Below are positions 56,918 through 64,000 of a DNA stretch of 64,000 bases, piece after piece. The notes beneath the pieces are model-generated. The model saw only the letters and a program-made list of their open reading frames with translations. It had not been told where the DNA came from and searched no databases. The DNA is from Pseudochrobactrum asaccharolyticum (lineage in GTDB: Bacteria > Pseudomonadota > Alphaproteobacteria > Rhizobiales > Rhizobiaceae), in assembly GCF_003314995.1 (NCBI RefSeq), contig NZ_QNRH01000011.1, positions 1 through 64,000 on the forward strand. Reading direction: 5' to 3'. A program made the translations under genes and the position numbers. Positions within the stretch are counted from its first letter, which is position 1. Each line of letters starts with the position of its first letter.

Positions 56918-57805
56918 TTATCGCACTGATGGCGACAAAGCTTTATTGAGTGCGTTGCGCCCGAAGGTTGCGAGCCAGGACGCAAAAGTCAGCAGTTCGG
57001 GGTTGATCTCACGCAATATGTCAAGGTCGAGCGGCTCGGAAAGTGGCCCGTCTGCTAGACTTTTTGCCATATGTGCGAGATCTGCGTTTGTTGCGAATAC
57101 GTTGTCGGAAAACCGTTCATAGGTTATTGGATAACCGGCTGCTTTGCTGATTGCGGCCTCAAGCTCACGCCCAGTCAGACGGTCACTGGCGATCTTAAGT
57201 GTGGCGCCGCCAAAGCGGGATTTGTCGGCAAATATGGCAACTAAAAACTTACCTATGTCTTGTGTGGCAGTTAGTTGAATAGAATGATCCGGCTGGATAA
57301 GAGAAATCAAACGGCCTTTCTCCAGACCGAATCCGGGGCGCACAAGCATTTCCATAAAAATCATTGGACGGATGATGGTGGTAACCATGTCGAGCTGCCG
57401 AACATGGGTTTCGATACGAGGCTTGGCATCGAAACGTGGAATGCCTGTATATTGATTTCCCACGCTAGCGCCTGACGAATAAACAAAATGTTTGATGCCT
57501 GTTTCAGCAGCTATGTCTGCAATCGATATACCATAACGAACTTCGTCTTCGGCAGTCAGATTACCTGGGAGCACGCTAAAGACGCCATATGCATCTTTCA
57601 TTGCTGATCGAATAGCATCGGTCTTTTCAAGAGCCCCTTGCACAAGCTCGACCCCATCAGCTTCCAATTGCAATGCAGCGGCTTTGCTGGTTTCCTGAAC
57701 GAACGCGCGCACAGGCCAGCCTGCCTTTAATAAAGCTTTGGCAGCAGATCCTCCCTGTTTTCCGGTGGCTCCGAAAACCAGAATGGGGTGCTTGATATTG
57801 GTCAT
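56918..57805 (-). CDS. NmrA-family NAD(P)-binding protein
   Basis: 295 residues, ATG 57805 (MTNIKHPILVFGATGKQGGS). Glycine-rich VFGATGKQGGSAAKALLKAG and substrate region GIKHFVYSSGASVG. NmrA/HSCARG-type redox sensor or reductase without the SDR catalytic tyrosine-lysine. Divergent from the HxlR regulator at 57894, which probably controls it. Confidence 0.9.
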   Translation of the reverse strand: MTNIKHPILVFGATGKQGGSAAKALLKAGWPVRAFVQETSKAAALQLEADGVELVQGALEKTDAIRSAMKDAYGVFSVLPGNLTAEDEVRYGISIADIAAETGIKHFVYSSGASVGNQYTGIPRFDAKPRIETHVRQLDMVTTIIRPMIFMEMLVRPGFGLEKGRLISLIQPDHSIQLTATQDIGKFLVAIFADKSRFGGATLKIASDRLTGRELEAAISKAAGYPITYERFSDNVFATNADLAHMAKSLADGPLSEPLDLDILREINPELLTFASWLATFGRNALNKALSPSVR

Positions 57806-57854
57806 TTTAAGTCCTCACTTTTAACAAGGACAGTTTATATATAGAATGTAATTA

Positions 57855-57869
57855 TGCCGGAAGACGGCA
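57855..57869. promoter_or_regulatory. Possible HxlR operator dyad
   Basis: TGCCG (57855-57859) and CGGCA (57865-57869), 5-base spacer, lie in the divergent promoter region between the NmrA and HxlR genes. Short and unsupported by a second copy, so weak. Confidence 0.35.
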
Positions 57870-57893
57870 CATTTTTCAGCGTAAGGCACAAGC

Positions 57894-58307
57894 ATGATAC
57901 CTTTGGATGAACAGATTGATGCTGATACAATGCGGGGATCAGACATAGACAGGCAGATCAGACTTATTCCTTCAAATGGAGTTTGCAGTTTGTTAGCTGA
58001 CAAGTGGACAGTACCCGTTCTTTGGCACCTTTCTCGCGCTGAGAATTACCGATACCGCTTTTCAGAGTTGAAAAAAGAAGTGGGTGAAATCACTCAGCGT
58101 ATGTTGACGCTTACATTGCGTAATCTCGAGCGTGAAGGGTTTGTTATACGTCATTATTACCCTGAAGTGCCGCCACGTGTGGAATATGAGCTGACAGAGG
58201 TTGGGTATGGAGCCTTGCGGGCGCTTGAGCCTTTTAACTCTTGGATTCAAGATAATCTGAATGACATTAAAGCAAATCGACAGGCTTACGATCAAGCGGA
58301 GTTGTAA
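57894..58307 (+). CDS. HxlR-family regulator
   Basis: 137 residues, ATG 57894 (MIPLDEQIDADTMRGSDIDR). Winged HTH: LLADKWTVPVLWHLSRAENY, RFSELKKEVGEITQRMLTLT and LRNLEREGFVIRHYYPEVPP. No N-terminal redox cysteine is in the usual place, but one at VCSLLADKW could sense electrophiles. Divergent from NmrA. Confidence 0.9.
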   Translation: MIPLDEQIDADTMRGSDIDRQIRLIPSNGVCSLLADKWTVPVLWHLSRAENYRYRFSELKKEVGEITQRMLTLTLRNLEREGFVIRHYYPEVPPRVEYELTEVGYGALRALEPFNSWIQDNLNDIKANRQAYDQAEL

Positions 58308-58990
58308 AGCTAAAGCCCTGAGATAAGTTAAGATACGTGGAGGCTCTTTAGGTTGGCTTTGCTTGTTTGCGCGGCGATTTAACTAGGGATATGCCTTCAT
58401 AAGGATCTGCATAAATGCTCTGGCAGGATCGTATTTTCGTTTTAAAAGTACCTAGATCGCGACCTTAAGTGAATGTCGGTATCGGTAGTTGTGCGCCCCC
58501 GCAACCAGATACAACTTAAAACCTTCAATAAATTCAAATAATTGGCTAGTAGACAGAGCCTACGAAACACGCTAAAATCTCGTTTTATAAGACATATCAG
58601 TACTTTAGCTGAAGCAGGTTCAAATCGGGGGTAACGAACCGCGCAACCATACACAATGGATTGTTTTTGTAGGTGGAGATGATAACTGACATTGTTCAAG
58701 TAAGCACATAAAAAACAAAATTCATTATGGCATAAGCCTCTTGAGTGGTTGCTTGGTAGTCATTTCCGTAATTCGTTTTCATCCTAATTTAATGATCTTT
58801 CAGAGATTTTGAGTGATATCATTGAAAAGATGTGTATTTTACTCATGTTTGTTGGTGGTCTTTTTCAGCTTTAATCAATTATAATTGGTAAATTTGAAAC
58901 GGCTTTTGGAACCGCATTTATGATGGTGGACAAGCGTGTTGGTGAACCTTTCTATCTATCTGGGCTATGGTATTCATGAGGTAATATAAG
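58308..58990. other. Intergenic region with tRNA-fMet 3'-end echoes
   Basis: No gene. Two short pieces identical to parts of tRNA-fMet occur: GCCCCCGCAACCA at 58495-58507 and GCAGGTTCAAATC at 58615-58627, the latter followed by CGCAACCA at 58642-58649. See findings for the attachment-site idea. The right part holds the promoter of the ECF sigma gene. Confidence 0.6.
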
Positions 58991-59491
58991 TTGAGTTATT
59001 CTGAAAAGAACCTCAGGATATATCTGGACCATCGTGTCGAACTGATTGACTATGCCACAGCTATCGTAGGCGATCGCTCGCAGGGCGAGGATGTTGTTCA
59101 AGAAGCGTTCCTTCGTCTGAAATCATCAGCTGTGGATCGATCACTAGATGAACCGGTACGCTATCTTCGTCGTATCATTCGTAATCTTGCAATCGATTGG
59201 ATAAGACGTTCTGGTATTGAACGACGGCGATATGACGACAATGCGGATTTTGAGGCCGTGGCTGAGGATCGGCCTTCACAGGAAGACATCTTAGCGGATC
59301 GGGATGAATTACGCATCGTGATCGATGCTATGGAGGAGTTGCCTGAGCGAACGCGAATAGCTCTCCATATGCACCGTTTCGAAGGGTGTAAGCTGAAGGA
59401 AATCGCCAGCCATTTAGGCATCTCAGTCGCACTTGCTCATGCCCTTGTTTATGAGGGATTGCAACATTGCCGTAAACGGCTTTTGAAATGA
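58991..59491 (+). CDS. FecI-like ECF sigma factor
   Basis: 166 residues with a TTG start at 58991, GAGG about 9 bases ahead. Sigma-70 region 2 (YATAIVGDRSQGEDVVQEAF) and region 4 (LPERTRIALHMHRFEGCKLK, EIASHLGISVALAHALVYEG). Next to a FecR-type protein and a TonB receptor with STN domain, so it is a FecI-like sigma for surface signalling on siderophore uptake. Confidence 0.92.
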   Translation: MSYSEKNLRIYLDHRVELIDYATAIVGDRSQGEDVVQEAFLRLKSSAVDRSLDEPVRYLRRIIRNLAIDWIRRSGIERRRYDDNADFEAVAEDRPSQEDILADRDELRIVIDAMEELPERTRIALHMHRFEGCKLKEIASHLGISVALAHALVYEGLQHCRKRLLK

Positions 59492-59669
59492 AACTTAGCC
59501 ATATGAATCAGTTGTTGAAAAAAGAGCGTTGTCGATCGTTCTTTATATAGATGCGTTATTTCAATTGATTGGTTAGCAAGCTATCAAAGCGCCGTAAGTT
59601 CTTTCGGGAGACAGACTCATTAAATCGAATGCACCATCAGAAAAAGCCTGTGGGGAAGCACTTCATTGG

Positions 59670-60608
59670 TTGATAGCTATTCAGGAAGCCCCTGACGATG
59701 CGGATTTGCAAGCTCGTTTTGATGCTTGGTGCAAGAGTAGTTCCGAAAATCCGCCTGCATGGAATGAAGCACAATATGTCTGGAATACTGTAGGCATGGC
59801 TGGTCAAGCTTCCGACGATATGATGGCAAAAGCGAATAGGTCTCAGTCACATAACCGATTGACATCTTCGCGGACAAAATTTCGCCCGCGCAATATTGCT
59901 GCATTAGCGGCAGGTGCATTGTCTGTCTGTATGGCCATCATTTTCCAGCCTGCAATCAGTATATGGCTGGCAGCTGACTACTCAACTGCCACTGCCGAAA
60001 TGCGTCAGATGGTTTTGGAAGATGGAAGTGTTGTCCATCTAGGCGCTGATAGCGCAATTGAGGTTGCCTTTGAGCCGCAAACACGGCTCATTCGCTTGTT
60101 GACCGGAGAAGCTTATTTTGAAGTTGTGCCTAATAAGAATAGGCCATTTAAGGTGGAGGCATCGAATGTTGAAACAACAGTTCTTGGCACAGCTTTTGAT
60201 GTAAAGCTGATTGCCGGTGGAGTTGCTGTCGCTGTGAACCATGGGCGCGTGGGAGTTGCGAGTGTAGGAGCGGATCAAGCACTTGGTGCGCCTTTGGAAG
60301 CTGGTGACTGGCTGAGGATTTCCCACAATGGTGAGATTGAGCGCGGCAATGACTCTCCAGAACTCGCCGGTGGATGGCGTAGCGGTATGCTAGTGGTTAA
60401 AGATTGGCCAATTGCTGATGTCGTCAGCGAACTACGCAGGCACTATAAGGGTACGATCATATTAGCTGATGGAAATCTCGGTGAACAACGAGTTACAGGC
60501 GTTTACGATCTTAAAAATCCGATCGATGCACTCGGTGCTGTTGCACAGGCGCATGGTGCTCAAATGCGCCAAGTTAGTGGGTTTTTGACTGTCATTAGTC
60601 GTTATTGA
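59670..60608 (+). CDS. FecR-like anti-sigma regulator
   Basis: At least 312 residues. The TTG 59670 start is the first conventional one, but the frame is open back to 59598 and reads SNAPSEKACGEALHWLIAIQ, which fits FecR N-termini, with GGGAG before an ATT codon at 59619. A membrane helix (AALAAGALSVCMAIIFQPAI) and the FecR domain follow (MRQMVLEDGSVVHLGADSAI, RLIRLLTGEAYFEVVPNKNR, TTVLGTAFDVKLI), then a C-terminal STN-like region. It passes the signal from the receptor to the sigma factor. Confidence 0.9.
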   Translation: MIAIQEAPDDADLQARFDAWCKSSSENPPAWNEAQYVWNTVGMAGQASDDMMAKANRSQSHNRLTSSRTKFRPRNIAALAAGALSVCMAIIFQPAISIWLAADYSTATAEMRQMVLEDGSVVHLGADSAIEVAFEPQTRLIRLLTGEAYFEVVPNKNRPFKVEASNVETTVLGTAFDVKLIAGGVAVAVNHGRVGVASVGADQALGAPLEAGDWLRISHNGEIERGNDSPELAGGWRSGMLVVKDWPIADVVSELRRHYKGTIILADGNLGEQRVTGVYDLKNPIDALGAVAQAHGAQMRQVSGFLTVISRY

Positions 60609-60743
60609 AACCAAATAATAAGATTTTTTAAAACTTGAGTATTTTTCTCTGAAAATAATCCCGCCTGTTTCGTTCTTTATGTAAGAGGGTTTTGACGGTG
60701 TGATCGCATCGCCCCTCTTGCTGAAGATGAAAGGGTTTGGAGA

Positions 60744-63197
60744 ATGCCAAGCAAGGGAATTGTTAGACAGGTTTTTGTCAGCGCATTATGGATGAGCACA
60801 GCGCTGGCAACGATAACGGTTGCCTTGCCAGCAAAGGCGCAGGAACCTGCTGCCCCAGCATTAAACTCAGAAAATAAAGCTTTTAATATCCCACCTCAGT
60901 CTCTTCAGAATGCTCTTACGCTTTTTGGTCAGCAAGCCGGCATTCAAGTATCTGTTGATGCTGCGGCATTGCGAGGTCTTTCCTCCGCCGGTGTTTCAGG
61001 TTCACTGACGCCTAATGCTGCTATTGGACGTTTACTGTCGGGCACAGGTCTGAATTATCACTTCAGTAGCCCAAAAACACTTCTCATTACGAAGACAGGC
61101 ACTCAAGGCGAAAATACTTCGTCTGATGGTTCCATTGTACTTCAAACAATTACGGTACAAGCACAAGGTGGTGCGACAACCGAAGGTACAAATTCTTATA
61201 CAGCACGCTCAATGGCGACTGCTTTGAAACTGCCGATGTCGATCAGAGAGACGCCGCAATCGGTATCTGTCGTGACGAGACAGATGATCGATGACAAAGA
61301 TTATCTGACACTCGATCAAGCACTGGCTGATACGCCAGGGATAACCACAAAAATCGGTGCATCAAGTGTTCGCCATGAATATTGGTCGCGAGGGTTAGAA
61401 ATCGACAATATTCAATATGATGGCGTTTCTAACAATGTTCATTATTTTGCCCGCGATAGCGATGGTCAGGATGATATGGACATGTATGACCGGGTCGAGG
61501 TCATTAAGGGGGCGGCAGGGCTGACCACAGGCGCGGGCAATCCGTCTGGTGCAATCAATCTGATACGCAAGCGCCCGCTTGAGAAGGAGAAGACAACGAT
61601 TACCACGCGAGCCTCATCATGGGGCAATGGACGTGCTGTTATTGATTATTCCCGACCTCTCAATGAAGAAAAAACCGTGCGCGCCCGTATCGTTGGCGCA
61701 TTCGGTGCTGGCGATAGTTACAAGGATTATTATTCCAACCGCGATGGCCTGTTTTACGGAACCATCGATGCTGATCTGACTGAAGATACGACATTTAATA
61801 TCGGCTATAGTTATCAGGATCAAAAAATCGACGGATTTGACTGGGGCGGCTTGCCGGCACGACCAGATGGTTCTTTTTATAATTTCAGCCCTTCTACATT
61901 TCTTGGACATGAGTGGGACTATTTGAACCGTCGTCAAAATACTTTGTTCCTTGATCTTGAACATCGTTTTGATAATGGCTGGAAATTGAACATCGATGGA
62001 CGCGCTGCCTGGTCGAGAGCTGATATGCGTGGTGGCTACACTTGGTGGATTGGCGATAATCTTTGGTTTTACCCGGGGCGCTTCCCTTACGAAAACGATG
62101 TTTACTCATTTGATGTCAATACTTCAGGGCCGGTAGAACTCTTTGGCAGAGAGCATGATTTCGTTTTTGGTGTTAATGCATCCAGAACCAAACTGAGCGT
62201 CGGTGTTTCTAACTATGATGCTTTGATCATGGATCCGACCAATTGGGATCCGAGTGCTGATCCTGAGCCTGATGCTATTGCTTTAACCAGCGGAAGTGAG
62301 GAAAAGACGGATCAGCTGGGTGCTTATGCCTCTGCACGCTTTAGTCTCACCGATGATCTTAAGCTGATTGCCGGCGGCAGGATATCATGGTGGAAGTGGG
62401 ATCAGGAAATGACCACTTATAAGACGGGAGCGACAACATATTCCGATTATAGCGCCAATGCGAATTTCGTGCCCTATGTCGGCCTTGTTTATGATGTCGC
62501 GTCTGATCTGACCGTTTATGCCAGCTATACCGGTATTTTCAAACCGCAGAACTACTATGGCCGCGATGGTCATTTACTTGATCCGATCAAAGGCACCAAT
62601 CTTGAGGCCGGTGTTAAGGCGGATTTTCTGGATGGTCAACTTTCTGCCACTGCCGCGGTGTTCCGTACCAAACGTGACAATGTCGGGCAAAAAATTATTG
62701 GAATTTCCTATTGTAATCCTCTCGCAAGCAGCTGCTACGAAGGTGTTGACGGCGTCGAAACCAAAGGTATCGAGTTGGAAATGCGCGGCGCTATCACTGA
62801 TCGCTGGAACATGATGGCAGGCTACACTTATGCCGTGTCTAAATATACAGAAGGCAGTCTGGATGGTCAGCGTTTTAATACGACCCAGGCACCAGAACAT
62901 GTATTCAAGCTCTATACGTCTTATTCCTTCCCGGACGAACATTGGACGATTGCCGGTGGTGTGCGCGCGCAAAGCAAAATCTATTCCAAAACCCAAACTG
63001 TTGACTTGAAGCAGGGGGCATTTGTCGTTGCTGACGTGATGGCTAAATATGACCTGACTGAGAAGACGGTGATCCAATTCAACGTCAATAATATTTTTGA
63101 CAAACGTTACTACACGTCAATTGATCCGACTGTAGGGCTGAATAATTGGATGGGTGCGCCACGTGAATTCAGGCTGAACCTGAAACACACATTCTGA
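60744..63197 (+). CDS. TonB-dependent siderophore receptor with STN domain (FhuE/FpvA-like)
   Basis: 817 residues, ATG 60744 (MPSKGIVRQVFVSALWMSTA) with a signal peptide cut after PAKA-QE. STN signalling domain (FNIPPQSLQNALTLFGQQAG), TonB box-like TITVQAQ, plug (ETPQSVSVVTRQMIDDKDYL, VEVIKGAAGLTTGAGNPSGA) and 22-strand barrel ending FRLNLKHTF. It imports a ferric hydroxamate or coprogen-type siderophore and signals to FecR/FecI in the same locus. Confidence 0.93.
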   Translation: MPSKGIVRQVFVSALWMSTALATITVALPAKAQEPAAPALNSENKAFNIPPQSLQNALTLFGQQAGIQVSVDAAALRGLSSAGVSGSLTPNAAIGRLLSGTGLNYHFSSPKTLLITKTGTQGENTSSDGSIVLQTITVQAQGGATTEGTNSYTARSMATALKLPMSIRETPQSVSVVTRQMIDDKDYLTLDQALADTPGITTKIGASSVRHEYWSRGLEIDNIQYDGVSNNVHYFARDSDGQDDMDMYDRVEVIKGAAGLTTGAGNPSGAINLIRKRPLEKEKTTITTRASSWGNGRAVIDYSRPLNEEKTVRARIVGAFGAGDSYKDYYSNRDGLFYGTIDADLTEDTTFNIGYSYQDQKIDGFDWGGLPARPDGSFYNFSPSTFLGHEWDYLNRRQNTLFLDLEHRFDNGWKLNIDGRAAWSRADMRGGYTWWIGDNLWFYPGRFPYENDVYSFDVNTSGPVELFGREHDFVFGVNASRTKLSVGVSNYDALIMDPTNWDPSADPEPDAIALTSGSEEKTDQLGAYASARFSLTDDLKLIAGGRISWWKWDQEMTTYKTGATTYSDYSANANFVPYVGLVYDVASDLTVYASYTGIFKPQNYYGRDGHLLDPIKGTNLEAGVKADFLDGQLSATAAVFRTKRDNVGQKIIGISYCNPLASSCYEGVDGVETKGIELEMRGAITDRWNMMAGYTYAVSKYTEGSLDGQRFNTTQAPEHVFKLYTSYSFPDEHWTIAGGVRAQSKIYSKTQTVDLKQGAFVVADVMAKYDLTEKTVIQFNVNNIFDKRYYTSIDPTVGLNNWMGAPREFRLNLKHTF

Positions 63198-63248
63198 CTT
63201 GTTGCCTGATGCAGCAGGCTGCATCAGGCTTCAGATGACGTTGGCATT

Positions 63249-64000
63249 ATGAAGCTTATCTTACTCACATATCTGGCTCTTCTGGGATATGGAAGTTATG
63301 GCGCTGCTTGGGCAGACGCCAGTTTTCCGCTCGTGGTGAAACATGGCCTGGGGTCAACTGTAATTGAAACTCCGCCCGAGCGCATTGTCACTCTGGGATG
63401 GAGCGGAGAGGATTCCCTGTTAGCCCTTGGTGTGACACCGTTGGCAATGCCTCGTTACGGCGTCTTTCCAAGCGGGATATTTCCGTGGAATGAAGAAAAA
63501 CTGAAGAGCACACCAGTTCTTCTTAATTTCGGCATTGATTATGAGGTCATCGCTGCGCTCAAGCCGGATCTCATTCTCGGTGTTTATTCCGGCCTCCATC
63601 AGATGTCCTATAAGCGCCTTTCGTCGATTGCACCAACGGTCGCATATCGTTCCGGGCCATGGCGCGCTGATTGGCGTGAGCAGATGACGATCACCGGCGA
63701 AGCACTCGGCAAATCTGATAAAGCAGAAAAGCTTGTTGAAGGGGCGGATGATTTTCTTGTGAAGCTTGGAAAGTCTTATCCTGAACTGACGGGCAAGACA
63801 TTTACGTTCGGCACATATTTCTCCGGTTCCGGCAATCTTGTCGTTTATTTGCCCTCTGATCCCCGTGTGGAGGCCTTGCGGCTGATGGGGCTGAAACTTT
63901 CAGCCGGAGTGGAAGCCCTTGGCAAACAATATCCTCATGAGTTTTCAACGTCTGTAAGCCTTGAGACAATCGACAGCATCGACGCGGATATTCTCATTCT
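63249..64000 (+). CDS. Iron-siderophore ABC transporter substrate-binding protein (FhuD-like), cut by window end
   Basis: ATG 63249 (MKLILLTYLALLGYGSYGAA) with a signal peptide, 52 bp after the receptor gene. The periplasmic-binding-protein class III features are visible: IETPPERIVTLGWSGEDSLL, LGVTPLAMPRYGVFPSGIFP, EVIAALKPDLILGVYSGLHQ, YKRLSSIAPTVAYRSGPWRA and MTITGEALGKSDKAEKLVEG. The 3' end lies outside the window. It delivers ferric siderophore to an inner-membrane permease. Confidence 0.9.
   Translation, partial: MKLILLTYLALLGYGSYGAAWADASFPLVVKHGLGSTVIETPPERIVTLGWSGEDSLLALGVTPLAMPRYGVFPSGIFPWNEEKLKSTPVLLNFGIDYEVIAALKPDLILGVYSGLHQMSYKRLSSIAPTVAYRSGPWRADWREQMTITGEALGKSDKAEKLVEGADDFLVKLGKSYPELTGKTFTFGTYFSGSGNLVVYLPSDPRVEALRLMGLKLSAGVEALGKQYPHEFSTSVSLETIDSIDADILI

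Overview
The window looks like an accessory stretch of a chromosome or large replicon from the order Hyphomicrobiales, most likely Brucellaceae (Brucella/Ochrobactrum/Pseudochrobactrum group). The hints are an initiator tRNA of alphaproteobacterial type, a Brucella-like palindromic repeat at 39.74 kb, Rhizobiales-style reductase/regulator pairs, and a mixture of GC-rich core-like genes (pntAB) with AT-rich acquired genes. The genus is an inference from reading the sequence, not from a search.

0-6.7 kb is the left end of an integrated element. It holds tRNA-fMet(CAT), two tandem large serine recombinases on the minus strand (the outer one overlaps the tRNA), a small upstream ORF and a GIY-YIG-like hypothetical protein. 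6.7-16 kb is a defence island: a two-gene module with a PD-(D/E)XK-like nuclease, broken IS3-family remnants, an AbiGi-like protein next to an Mrr-nSTAND3 ATPase, a nuclease-like fragment, an unknown ORF, and a two-gene ATPase/HNH pair of Septu type. 17-20.6 kb is AT-rich and carries an SF1-type helicase and a ParA/StbB-like ATPase, followed by decayed IS3 sequence.

21.7-45.5 kb is an unusually regular series of small reductase, hydrolase or efflux genes, most paired with their own regulator: LysR/hydrolase/RidA, ArsR/quinone reductase/monooxygenase, pntAB, EamA, XRE/SDR, TetR/FAD-monooxygenase/SGNH, LysR/MFS/nitronate monooxygenase, TetR/NmrA-type quinone reductase/hydrolase/SDR, a broken LysR, and Rrf2/thioredoxin-reductase-like. 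Several operators are visible as dyads: an ArsR pair, a tetO-like pair and a GGAAC-N3-GTTCC pair. Together these suggest a response to quinones, electrophiles or aromatic antibiotics, which is inference.

45.7-51.9 kb is an ABC importer locus. A LysR reading frame runs without a stop into the substrate-binding protein, followed by a fused permease, an ATPase, a DUF4743-Nudix protein and a remnant of an FAD amino-acid oxidase cut by a complete IS3-family element (about 51.97-53.18 kb). 53.4-58.3 kb holds a Tet(X)-like monooxygenase, a hydrolase, a muconolactone-isomerase-like protein, a perfect 36-bp palindrome, a TonB-receptor remnant and an NmrA/HxlR pair. At 58.5-58.65 kb there are short copies of the tRNA-fMet 3' end, possibly a right-hand attachment scar. 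59-64 kb is a ferric-siderophore locus: ECF sigma factor, FecR, a TonB receptor with an STN domain, and a periplasmic binding protein cut by the window edge.
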